A stretch of 9,088 nucleotides of DNA from assembly GCA_964645155.1 (NCBI GenBank), contig CAZYBG010000110.1, forward strand, positions 1 through 9,088, in the 5' to 3' direction. The DNA is from CAZYBG01 sp964645155 (lineage in GTDB: Bacteria; Pseudomonadota; Alphaproteobacteria; Rhodobacterales; Rhodobacteraceae). This document shows positions 1 through 5,595 of the stretch, in pieces. The notes beneath the pieces are model-generated. The model had not been told where the DNA came from and ran no database searches. It saw only the letters and a program-made list of their open reading frames with translations. Positions within the stretch are counted from its first letter, which is position 1; each line of letters opens with the position of its first letter. Both the position numbers and the translations under genes were made by a program.

Positions 1-639
1 CTTGTCGGCCTCGGGCGCGGCCTCGACCGCCTTCTCCCGCTCCGGGATGTCGCGGGCGTCGAGTTCCCTCAGCTTCTCCTCGCCGGCGGCGATGTAGAGC
101 GCGAGCTCATCGTAGAAGTTCAGCGTCTTCTCGTAGAGCAGGTCGAGCGACTTGATGTCCTTGAGCAGCTTGTGCTCGTGGGAGAGAAGCTCGTTGGTGA
201 TCTTGTCGATCTGGTCCTGGACCTTCTCGAAGCGCGAGATGAACTTCGAGAACGGCGCGGCGCGGCCCATCAGCCGCTCCCACCAGCTTGCCTTGCGGCG
301 CACGTCGAGCTCGGAGACCGAAAAGCCGCGGATCGTGGTGACGATGTCGCGCAGCGAGTCGCCCGCCGGCCCGACATCCTTGTTGCGCACATCGGCCAGC
401 ATGGCCTGGCTGATCTGCTGCAGCTCGGCCTGCGCGGCCGAGCCGAACGACACGATCGAGCCGGTATTGGCCATGTCGATCTCGTTCATCCGCTTGCGGA
501 TCTCGGCGGCGACCGGCGCGGGCGCCTGGTCGAGCAGCACCACCTCTTCGGCGGGCTTGGGTTCGGGCAGGAGCACGGCGGTCACCCGCTCGACATCGGC
601 GAGAGCCTTCTGCGCCTCGGTTCGCACAGTCTCGGTCAT
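1..639 (-). CDS. telA: TelA-family toxic anion (tellurite) resistance protein, N-terminal part
   Basis: The visible 213 residues are the N-terminal part of a TelA/PF05816 protein; the rest lies beyond the left window edge (family members are usually about 350-400 residues). After a variable, acidic and proline-containing N-terminus (about 1-60), the family-like stretch starts near residue 60 with SIVSFGSAAQAELQQIS, then MLADVRNKDVGPAG (80-93) and SLRDIVTTIRGF (95-106). A long charged, probably coiled-coil region follows (about 136-192, FEKVQDQIDKITNELL onwards). No membrane segment is seen. The start is fixed by AAGGAG (643-648 on the plus strand) 4 nt before ATG. It is the third gene of a leftward operon, 16 nt behind the XpaC-like gene. 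TelA proteins are linked to tellurite, colicin and envelope-antimicrobial tolerance, but the biochemical activity is unknown. Family call is confident; the resistance role is by family only. Confidence 0.88.
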   Translation of the reverse strand, partial: MTETVRTEAQKALADVERVTAVLLPEPKPAEEVVLLDQAPAPVAAEIRKRMNEIDMANTGSIVSFGSAAQAELQQISQAMLADVRNKDVGPAGDSLRDIVTTIRGFSVSELDVRRKASWWERLMGRAAPFSKFISRFEKVQDQIDKITNELLSHEHKLLKDIKSLDLLYEKTLNFYDELALYIAAGEEKLRELDARDIPEREKAVEAAPEADK

Positions 640-655
640 GGTCACTCCTTGATGA

Positions 656-1537
656 TCAGGTCTCGGCCCGGATGCCTTCCCGCTCCAGCCGCTCGCGCAG
701 CACGCTGATCTCGATGTCGAGCGCGCTGCGGTCGTCGTTGAGCAGGGTGCGGGTCTGGGCCGCGAAGTTGCGTTCGAGGTCGTCGAGCAGCGCCTCGTAG
801 TCGGCGCGTGCGGCGGGGTCGCGCGTGCGCGCCCAGAGGTCGGCGAACTTCACCGTCGCGTCGCGGGCGCCGAGCAGGTAGACGCCAAGATAGCGCCGTG
901 CCGCGACCAGGTCGCGCGGGTCGTTCTCGACGGTGCGGAACATCTCGCGCGCGGTCGCCTGGAACTTCTCGACCCGCGCCTCGAGCTGGCGGTCGCCGGC
1001 GCGCCGGATCGCGTCCCGCATGGCGGCGAGGTGGCCCTCGGCCTCGTCGACGGCGCGGGCCACGCGGTCGGACTGGTGGCCGTCCACGCCCGCCATCCCC
1101 TTGTCGCGCATCGGGTCGGGCCCGAAGGCGAGGACGTGGAGGACGAAGCCCAGCCCGGCGAAGATGAGCGGATTGAGCAGGCCGCCCTCGCCCCCCAGCC
1201 CGCCGAGGAACAGCCCCGCACCGGTCAGCGCCGCGGCGAACAGCTTGCGCGGAATCGCCGGGCGGCGGGCGACGTTGCGCGCCTCGTAGGCCTCCTGCGC
1301 CAGGATCCCCTCGCGTGTCAGCCAGGCAGCCAGGATCAGCGTGCCGAAGGCGGCAAGGTCGATCGCCAGCCCCGCGGGCTCCTGCCCGAACGCGGTGAAG
1401 ACGAAGGGGATCGGCGCGAAGAACAGCAGGTTGATCCGGCCGCCGGCGCGCGTCCGCCGCTTGCCGTGGAAGCCGCCGGGCGGCGTGCCTTCCGGCTTCG
1501 CGCCGGGGCTGAACCTGCCGCCATACCGCTGCGCCAT
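656..1537 (-). CDS. xpaC: XpaC-like membrane protein (5-bromo-4-chloroindolyl phosphate hydrolysis family)
   Basis: A 293-residue protein with a basic, glycine-rich cytoplasmic N-terminus (1-34), about four hydrophobic segments (roughly 35-51, 56-73, 98-115, 120-138) arranged as two hairpins, and a soluble charged helical C-terminal half (about 155-290, for example RAVDEAEGHLAAMRDAIRRA and LNDDRSALDIEISVLRERLE). This layout and its position directly before telA match the XpaC/PF10112 family, which is commonly paired with TelA. The family name comes from an old indicator-dye phenotype; the real function is unknown and the name should not be read as proof of phosphatase activity. The ATG shares one base with the stop of the upstream miniprotein (TGATG), so translation is probably coupled. 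There is no independent strong Shine-Dalgarno, which supports this start. A membrane partner role for TelA is inference. Confidence 0.82.
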   Translation of the reverse strand: MAQRYGGRFSPGAKPEGTPPGGFHGKRRTRAGGRINLLFFAPIPFVFTAFGQEPAGLAIDLAAFGTLILAAWLTREGILAQEAYEARNVARRPAIPRKLFAAALTGAGLFLGGLGGEGGLLNPLIFAGLGFVLHVLAFGPDPMRDKGMAGVDGHQSDRVARAVDEAEGHLAAMRDAIRRAGDRQLEARVEKFQATAREMFRTVENDPRDLVAARRYLGVYLLGARDATVKFADLWARTRDPAARADYEALLDDLERNFAAQTRTLLNDDRSALDIEISVLRERLEREGIRAET

Positions 1538-1620
1538 CAGGCGCCCCCCGTCCCGGCGACATAGAAGATCAGCACGACGAGGACGATGAACGCCACCTTC
1601 TGCAGGCCGGTCTCCGACAT
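1537..1620 (-). CDS. 27-residue single-span membrane miniprotein, first gene of the xpaC-telA operon
   Basis: This short ORF (84 bp with stop) begins MSETGLQKVAF, continues as an uninterrupted hydrophobic stretch (VAFIVLVVLIFYVAG, residues 9-23) and ends TGGA. It therefore looks like a single transmembrane helix with a short polar N-terminus and almost no C-terminal tail. Support for translation: an AAGGGGG Shine-Dalgarno-like run about 5 nt before ATG, and a TGATG overlap of its stop with the xpaC start, a typical coupled arrangement. A longer reading from 1821 in the same frame is possible, but its added part is arginine/proline-rich and overlaps the end of rluB, so I reject it. I do not recognise a named family. 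It could be a small subunit of an XpaC/TelA membrane complex or mainly a translational lead-in for xpaC. Confidence 0.68.
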   Translation of the reverse strand: MSETGLQKVAFIVLVVLIFYVAGTGGA

Positions 1621-1661
1621 CGCGCCCCCTTGCGCCGATTGAATGCGTGCGGTCGGTGGGA

Positions 1662-1690
1662 GGTATAGACCATGCCCCCGGGTCGTGCCA
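1662..1690 (-). promoter_or_regulatory. candidate promoter of the miniprotein-xpaC-telA operon
   Basis: On the minus strand a TATACC -10-like box (1662-1667) lies 17 nt from a weak -35-like TGGCAC (1685-1690), placing the start of transcription around 1655 and a leader of about 35 nt before the miniprotein ATG. Spacing is ideal but the -35 match is poor. TGGCAC also resembles the -24 half of a sigma-54 site, but the matching TTGC -12 half is absent. Confidence 0.35.
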
Positions 1691-1736
1691 GCGCCGAGCG
1701 GCCGGGAGCCGCGCGAAATCGGCCGGTACCCGTGCC

Positions 1737-2957
1737 TCAGCGCCGCGGTCCGGGCGGCCGGCCGCCGCCGCGGGGCGGGCGAGGGGGCTTGCGTGCGCCC
1801 GAGGCCGGTCCCGACTTCCACGGCGCCGGTTCCGGCTTGCCGCCGGCTGCACCGCCCGGCCTCGCCCCGGCCGGCTTGCCGGCCTTCCAGGGTTTGCCGG
1901 TGCTGGCCGTTTTGGCGGGATGGGCAGGCTTGCCGGGCTTGCCGGGCTGAGCGGCAGCCTTGCCGGGCTTTCCGATGGACTTGCCGATGGACTTGCCGAT
2001 GGGCTTGCCGATGGGCTTGCCGGTGGGCTTGCCGGTGGGCTTGCCGATGCCGCGGGGGCCTGTCGCGTCGCGCGCACCGCCGGGTTTCGGCGGACGGTGC
2101 CGGCCGGCACCGGGGGCGCCGCCTGTCGCGGGCCGCCGACCGCTGCCCTTGGCCTTGGCCTTCCCTTGCGCCGTGCCGCCCGCCTCCGGATCCTGCCCGG
2201 GCGCCTCGCGCGCCGGGGCGAGGCCAAGCTGATCGCGCAGCACCCGGGCGCGCACCTCCTCGACCGCGCCGGCCTTGAGCTCGCCCAGCCGGAAAGGGCC
2301 GTAGCTGACCCGGATCAGCCGGTTCACGGTCAGCCCGACCGCCTCCATCGCGCGGCGCACTTCGCGATTGCGCCCCTCGCGGATGCCGACGGTCAGCCAG
2401 GCATTGGCGCCCTGCTGCCGGTCGAGCGTCACCTCCATCGGCTTGAAGCGCTCGCCGTCGATCACGAGCCCGTCGCGCAGCGGCGCGAAGGTGGCCTCGG
2501 CCGGCATCCCGTTCACCCGGACGCGGTACTTGCGCAGCCAGCCGGTCGACGGCAGCTCGAGCCGGCGCTTCAGCGCGCCGTCATTGGTGAGGAGCAGCAG
2601 ACCCTCCGACGTGATGTCGAGCCGGCCGACCGACATCACCCGGCCAAGCTCGGGCGGCAGCGCGGCGAACACGGTGGGGCGGTCCTTCTCGTCGCGTTCG
2701 GTCGTCACCAGGCCGGCCGGCTTGTGGTAGAGCCACAGCCGCGCCGGCGCCTCGTCCGCGATCGGTTGGCCGTCGAGCGTAATCCGGTCGCGCGGTGTCA
2801 CGTTCAGGGCGGGGCTGTCGATGACCGTGCCGTTCACCGCGATGCGACCGGCGGCGATGATCGCCTCGGCGGCGCGGCGCGAGGCCACGCCGCGGCGCGC
2901 CAGCACCTTGGCGATGCGCTCGCCGGTCTTGCGGCCGGTGCTGTCGTCGTTGTCCAT
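1737..2957 (-). CDS. rluB: RluB-type 23S rRNA pseudouridine synthase with long Gly/Lys/Pro-rich C-terminal tail
   Basis: A 406-residue RsuA/RluB/E/F-family enzyme that converts a uridine in 23S rRNA to pseudouridine. An N-terminal S4 RNA-binding domain (about 13-60, RIAKVLARRGVASRRAAEAI) is followed by the catalytic domain (about 74-240). The family motif is GRLDITSEGLLLLTNDG, where D114 is the expected catalytic aspartate; KYRVRVNG and REGRNREVRRAMEAVGL are also typical. Catalytic core and S4 are complete. From about residue 247 the protein continues for 160 residues as a basic, low-complexity tail with repeated GKPIGKP/GKSIGKS units, presumably disordered and perhaps RNA-binding. Such tails occur in alphaproteobacterial homologues, but this one is largely repeat-built. 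RluB (U2605 in E. coli numbering) is the likely specificity; RluE/RluF-type cannot be excluded from sequence alone. It diverges from tadA across 75 bp. Confidence 0.9.
   Translation of the reverse strand: MDNDDSTGRKTGERIAKVLARRGVASRRAAEAIIAAGRIAVNGTVIDSPALNVTPRDRITLDGQPIADEAPARLWLYHKPAGLVTTERDEKDRPTVFAALPPELGRVMSVGRLDITSEGLLLLTNDGALKRRLELPSTGWLRKYRVRVNGMPAEATFAPLRDGLVIDGERFKPMEVTLDRQQGANAWLTVGIREGRNREVRRAMEAVGLTVNRLIRVSYGPFRLGELKAGAVEEVRARVLRDQLGLAPAREAPGQDPEAGGTAQGKAKAKGSGRRPATGGAPGAGRHRPPKPGGARDATGPRGIGKPTGKPTGKPIGKPIGKSIGKSIGKPGKAAAQPGKPGKPAHPAKTASTGKPWKAGKPAGARPGGAAGGKPEPAPWKSGPASGARKPPRPPRGGGRPPGPRR
1969..2052. repeat. seven 12-bp tandem units inside the rluB tail
   Basis: Plus-strand units read TTTCCGATGGAC, TTGCCGATGGAC, TTGCCGATGGGC (twice), TTGCCGGTGGGC (twice) and a diverged TTGCCGATGCCG. 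Read from the coding (minus) strand they encode four-residue steps Gly-Lys-Pro/Ser-Ile/Thr. Identical neighbouring pairs suggest recent slippage or unequal exchange. Because the unit is a multiple of three, copy changes keep the frame. A related shorter run (CTTGCCGGG) flanks it at about 1929-1970. Confidence 0.9.
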
Positions 2958-3032
2958 GCCGCCCGTCTAGCCTGCGGGCCGCGTCAGCGAAAGGCGCTTG
3001 TCGCCGGGCGCGCGGCCGGGCAGGAAGTCCCG

Positions 3033-3497
3033 ATGAGCCGGTTCACGAGCCACATGGCGGCCGCGCTCGCCGAGGCACGGGCGGCGGGCGTGCGGGGCGA
3101 GGTGCCGGTGGGCGCCGTGGTCGTCGCGCCCGATGGCAGCATCGTGGCGCGCGCCGGCAACCGCACCCGCGAGCTTTCCGACCCCACGGCGCATGCGGAG
3201 ATCCTGGCCCTCCGCGCCGCCTGCGCCGCGGCGGGGTCGGAACGGCTGCCCGGCCACGACCTCTACGTCACGCTCGAACCCTGCCCGATGTGCGCGGCGG
3301 CGATCGGCCAGGCCCGCATCGCCCGGCTCTACTACGGCGCGCCCGACCCGAAATCGGGCGGCGTCGCGCATGGCCCGCGCCTCTACGGCCACCCGCAGAG
3401 CCACCACCGCCCCGAGGTCTATGACGGCATCGCCGCCGAGGAGGCGGGCCGCCTCCTGCGGGAGTTCTTCGCCGGGCGCCGCGGCGCCGGCGTGTGA
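3033..3497 (+). CDS. tadA: tRNA(Arg) adenosine-34 deaminase TadA
   Basis: A 154-residue cytidine/deoxycytidylate deaminase-fold enzyme that makes inosine at the wobble position of tRNA-Arg(ACG), so the tRNA can read CGU/CGC/CGA. The zinc site is complete: HAE (H54, E56 as proton shuttle) and PCPMC (C84, C87), with the TLEPCPMCAAAIGQARI context. VPVGAVVV (25-32) and the PKSGGVAHG (106-114) region are family-typical, and the length is normal. The chosen ATG has AGGA 7 nt upstream; a second in-frame Met at residue 8 is possible but has a poorer site. It is divergent from rluB, another RNA-modification gene, and is followed by a terminator candidate. Confidence 0.95.
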   Translation: MSRFTSHMAAALAEARAAGVRGEVPVGAVVVAPDGSIVARAGNRTRELSDPTAHAEILALRAACAAAGSERLPGHDLYVTLEPCPMCAAAIGQARIARLYYGAPDPKSGGVAHGPRLYGHPQSHHRPEVYDGIAAEEAGRLLREFFAGRRGAGV

Positions 3498-3519
3498 CGC
3501 GATCGGCACGATCCGGCCC

Positions 3520-3540
3520 CCGCCTGACGCAGGGGAATTT
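3520..3540 (+). terminator. candidate terminator after tadA
   Basis: A short stem (CCTG/CAGG extended by two C:G pairs past a bulged G, loop ACG) is followed by AATTT. It is weak by size, but the T-run is rare in this GC-rich sequence and it sits 22 nt after the tadA stop. Confidence 0.35.
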
Positions 3541-3609
3541 AGCGCTTCGCCCGGGCGCGGAATCGGTGTAAGAGGCCGGGCGTTCCACATCGGCAAAGGA
3601 GGCGTGCGC

Positions 3610-3696
3610 ATGATCCCGATGACGTATTGCAACCTTCGCGATGTGGGCCTTGGCGGCGCGTCGGGCTTCGCCCGTCTGTGGGCGATCCTCGCCTGA
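3610..3696 (+). CDS. 28-residue mini-ORF with strong Shine-Dalgarno (leader peptide or small protein)
   Basis: AAAGGAGG (3595-3602) lies 7 nt before ATG, the best ribosome binding site in the window. The ORF starts MIPMTYCNLRDVGLGG and ends FARLWAILA before TGA. The C-terminal part is mildly hydrophobic but too short for a confident membrane helix. The LRDVGL core resembles the LRDIGL core of DUF1127 proteins and the LRRD[VI]GL motifs in the next gene; with only six residues this may be chance. It is followed by a hairpin-rich spacer of about 150 bp and then the DUF1127-like gene, so a regulatory leader role is possible. I do not recognise a named family. Confidence 0.5.
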   Translation: MIPMTYCNLRDVGLGGASGFARLWAILA

Positions 3697-3849
3697 CCTC
3701 CGCACCGCCGGTCGTTCCGACCGGCTGACGACCCCCACCGCCTGAGCCTCCGGCTGCGTGACCCCGGATCCCGTTCCGGGTCCGGCCGGCAGCCCTTCAG
3801 TCCCCAATCGGAGCCGGTCCGCGTGTCCCGCGGCCGGTCGTGTGACCAG
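3697..3849 (+). other. hairpin-rich spacer between the mini-ORF and the DUF1127-like gene
   Basis: No convincing gene lies here. Two clear inverted repeats are present: GCCGGTC-GTTCC-GACCGGC (3707-3725, 7 bp perfect) and GACCCCGGA-TCCCGT-TCCGGGTC (3760-3782, 8 bp with one bulged C). A smaller AGCC-TCC-GGCT (3745-3755) lies between them. CCTCC, an anti-Shine-Dalgarno-like word, occurs at 3698-3702 and again within 3747-3751. None of the hairpins has a T-run. It could be an attenuator, an RNA-processing/stability element, or a small RNA; the sequence alone does not decide. Confidence 0.45.
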
Positions 3850-4125
3850 ATGAACGCCTTGCCTTTCGACTCCCGCCCGCGCGCGGCCGAGGCCGTCCGG
3901 CTGATCGTGGCGGAACACGGCTTCCGCCCGGTGCTGCTCGCCGTGCTCGGCGCCGGCCTCGGGCGGCGTTCCGCGCCGGCACCGCGCCCGGCGGCCGCGC
4001 TGAGCGCGCACCTGCGCCGCGATGTCGGGCTGCCGCCCGAAGCGCGGGAGCTCGGCGCGCTCAACGACCACCTGCGCCGCGACATCGGGCTGCTGCCGCT
4101 CGGCGGTAGCCAGCGGTGGTGGTGA
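3850..4125 (+). CDS. short DUF1127-like basic protein with duplicated LRRD[VI]GL motif
   Basis: A 91-residue protein. Residues about 11-37 (RAAEAVRLIVAEHGFRPVLL) look like an amphipathic helix, followed by an Arg/Pro/Ala linker and two copies of HLRRD[VI]GLxP (54-62 and 74-83) spaced exactly 20 residues apart. It ends GSQRWW. Rhodobacterales encode many short proteins with one LSDHLRRDIGLPP-like end, related to DUF1127, a small Arg-rich family tied to RNA and stress biology in some alphaproteobacteria; that link is by resemblance only. The ATG has no good Shine-Dalgarno; an in-frame GTG at 3823 with GGAG 9 nt upstream would add nine residues and is a real alternative. Confidence is good that the frame is coding and moderate for the family. 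Confidence 0.6.
   Translation: MNALPFDSRPRAAEAVRLIVAEHGFRPVLLAVLGAGLGRRSAPAPRPAAALSAHLRRDVGLPPEARELGALNDHLRRDIGLLPLGGSQRWW
3997..4116 (+). repeat. 60-bp tandem duplication inside the DUF1127-like gene
   Basis: Two units at 60-bp period share a 25-nt core (4009-4033 and 4069-4093, CACCTGCGCCGCGA onwards) with two differences, both in the GATGTC/GACATC segment; the flanks (GCGCT at the start of each unit) are still recognisable. The duplication keeps frame and doubles the LRRD[VI]GL motif. Confidence 0.8.
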
Positions 4126-4152
4126 CCGGCCGGGCCGCATGGCCGCGGCCGG
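4126..4152. terminator. shared hairpin between convergent genes
   Basis: CCGGCCG-GGCC-GCAT-GGCC-g-CGGCCGG forms a stem of 7 plus 4 bp with one bulged G and a GCAT loop. It fills almost the whole 30-bp gap between the stop of the DUF1127-like gene and the stop of the UPF0173 gene, so it can act for both strands. There is no T-run, as often in GC-rich alphaproteobacteria. Confidence 0.6.
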
Positions 4153-4155
4153 CGA

Positions 4156-4848
4156 TCAGGGGGTGATCGGCTCCAGCACCTGGGGCTCGATCACCCGCAC
4201 CCCCGGCAGACCCTCCTTCAGCCGCGCGGCCGACTGCTCGAGGATCGGGAAGGTGCGGTAGTGGCAGGGGATGACCAGCTTGAAATCGAAATAGGTGCGC
4301 GCGGCCCAGGCGGCGGCCGCCATGTCCATCGTGTAGTGCCCGCCGGCACACAGGATGCCGATGTCGGGTGCGTGGTATTCGCCCATCCAGGCCATGTCGG
4401 CCATGACCGTGGTGTCGCCCGACAGGTAGATCGTGTGGCCCTCGCCCGCGATCATGAAGCCGGCCTCGCCGCCGGCATAGGCCGGGCTGCCGCCCCGGAA
4501 GTCGATGCTGGAGGAGTGGCTCGCCGGAACCATGGTGACCCGGGCGCCGCCGAGATCGACGGTGCCGCCCCTGCCGAAGCCGATGGTCTCGGCGCCCTCC
4601 GCGCCAAGGATCTCGGACAGTTCGTGGACGCAGGCCACGGGGATCGCGCGGCCCCGCGCGATGGCGAGCGCGTTCGACGCGTGGTCGCCATGGCCATGCG
4701 TCAGCACGACATGCGTCGCCGCCTCGACGGCCTCGTCGTGCCGCGCCTCGGGGAACATCGGGTTGCCGACGAGCCACGGGTCGACCAGCAGCACCGCCTG
4801 CCCGATCTCGATGCGGAATCCGGAATGGCCCAGCCAGGTGATCTTCAT
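4156..4848 (-). CDS. UPF0173 metal-dependent hydrolase (metallo-beta-lactamase fold)
   Basis: A 230-residue cytoplasmic protein of the UPF0173/YtkL family, complete and of usual length. It opens MKITWLGHSGFRIE, has the metal motif HGHGDH (51-56: H51, H53, D55, H56), then ASHSSS (H111), YLSGDTT (D145) and PCHYRTFP (H196), giving all expected binuclear-metal ligands. The family lacks a well-established substrate; it is distantly related to UlaG lactonases and RNase Z-like folds. The start is chosen at MKITWL because AGGGAGG precedes it by 6 nt and the family begins here; an upstream in-frame GTG at 4902 would overlap the promoter and is unlikely. It converges on the DUF1127-like gene and diverges from the ceramidase-like gene. 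Confidence 0.92.
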   Translation of the reverse strand: MKITWLGHSGFRIEIGQAVLLVDPWLVGNPMFPEARHDEAVEAATHVVLTHGHGDHASNALAIARGRAIPVACVHELSEILGAEGAETIGFGRGGTVDLGGARVTMVPASHSSSIDFRGGSPAYAGGEAGFMIAGEGHTIYLSGDTTVMADMAWMGEYHAPDIGILCAGGHYTMDMAAAAWAARTYFDFKLVIPCHYRTFPILEQSAARLKEGLPGVRVIEPQVLEPITP

Positions 4849-4874
4849 CTTCGCCTCCCTATCTGCTCTCGGTG

Positions 4875-4902
4875 ACTCTAGCGGCGGAACGGGAGCTGTC
4901 AC
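4875..4902 (-). promoter_or_regulatory. candidate promoter of the UPF0173 gene
   Basis: On the minus strand GTGACA (4897-4902, 5 of 6 to TTGACA) is 16 nt from TAGAGT (4875-4880, 4 of 6 to TATAAT), predicting a start near 4868 and a 5' leader of about 20 nt containing the AGGGAGG ribosome site. It reaches to within 2 bp of the ceramidase-like ATG, so divergent transcription may interfere. Confidence 0.5.
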
Positions 4903-4903
4903 G

Positions 4904-5566
4904 ATGGACTGGACACGGGCGATCGACGGCTACTGCGAGCGGACGGACCCGTCCTACTGGTCGGAACCGGTGAATGCCGTGACCAATGCGGCCTTCCTGA
5001 TCGCGGCCTACGTGACGTGGCGACGGGTGCGGGGGCAAGGGATGCCGCTGGCCGTCGCGCTCTGCGCGATCCTCGCGGCGATCGGCGTCGGCTCGTACCT
5101 GTTCCACACCCACGCCACCGCGTGGGCGGCGACAGCCGACGTGACGCCGATCGGCATCTACATCCTCGTCTACCTCTTCGCGGTGAACCTCCATGTCTGG
5201 CGCCTGCCGCTCTGGGCGGCGCTCCTCGTCACGGCGGCGTTCATCCCCTATGCCATGCTGCTCACGCCGGTTTTCGGGGCGCTGCCGTTCTTCGCGGTCT
5301 CGGCCTTCTACTGGCCGGTGCCGCTCCTCATCCTGCTCACGGCGCTGGCGCTCGCCCGGCGGGCGCCCGAGACCGCCCGCGGCCTCGGGACCGGTGCCGC
5401 GATCCTCATTGCCTCGCTCGTCTTCCGGTCGGTCGACGAGACGCTCTGCCCCGCCTTCCCGCTCGGCACCCACTTCATGTGGCATCTGCTGAACGGCCTG
5501 ATGCTGGGCTGGATGATCGAGGTCTACCGCCGGCATCTCCTTGCGGAGCGGGGGGCGCGGCTGTAA
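4904..5566 (+). CDS. CREST-superfamily, alkaline ceramidase-like integral membrane hydrolase
   Basis: A 220-residue protein with about seven hydrophobic segments (near 24-39, 48-67, 80-98, 101-121, 125-150, 162-175, 189-206). It carries the full pattern of the alkaline ceramidase/PAQR/Per1 (CREST) superfamily: SYLFH (S64, H68) with D79 eleven residues on, and HFMWH (H190, H194). This spacing (S, +4 H, +11 D, HxxxH) equals that of human ACER3, where these residues bind zinc and catalyse amide hydrolysis. The N-terminal IDGYCERTD and WSEPVN segments match the calcium-site region in position. The bacterial substrate is unknown; a ceramide-like or other N-acyl lipid is inference. GGGAG lies 8 nt before ATG. 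gatC follows after 29 bp, so read-through is plausible without functional linkage. Confidence 0.87.
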   Translation: MDWTRAIDGYCERTDPSYWSEPVNAVTNAAFLIAAYVTWRRVRGQGMPLAVALCAILAAIGVGSYLFHTHATAWAATADVTPIGIYILVYLFAVNLHVWRLPLWAALLVTAAFIPYAMLLTPVFGALPFFAVSAFYWPVPLLILLTALALARRAPETARGLGTGAAILIASLVFRSVDETLCPAFPLGTHFMWHLLNGLMLGWMIEVYRRHLLAERGARL

Positions 5567-5595
5567 ACGGCGGTCCGTCCCGCCGGAGAACGCGC

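Noticed and set aside
1671..1690. Sigma-54 promoter suggested by TGGCAC on the minus strand
   Set aside because: The required TTGC-type -12 element at the right distance is missing (GGGC is found instead).
1537..1821. 94-codon extension of the miniprotein frame upstream to 1821
   Set aside because: The added residues are Arg/Pro-rich, overlap the 3' end of rluB and lack a start signal. The 1620 start has an AAGGGGG site and directly precedes the hydrophobic segment.
1969..2052. Possible CRISPR-like or VNTR array
   Set aside because: The units are 12 bp with no spacers and translate in frame into the RluB tail, so this is a coding tandem repeat.
1647..3497. Very long plus-strand ORF (616 codons) running antisense to rluB and into tadA
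   Set aside because: The part before 3033 is Arg/Ala/Gly-rich and unlike any family I know, as expected for a shadow frame in GC-rich DNA. The real TadA starts at 3033 with its own ribosome site.
2967..4085. Minus-strand ORF of 372 codons across tadA and the spacer
   Set aside because: It is antisense to the certain tadA gene, with Arg-rich low-complexity composition and no recognisable motif or ribosome site.
4901..4902. Upstream start for the UPF0173 protein (adding 18 residues)
   Set aside because: It would overlap the likely promoter, lacks family similarity in the added part, and the internal ATG at 4848 has AGGGAGG and the conserved MKITWLGHSG beginning.
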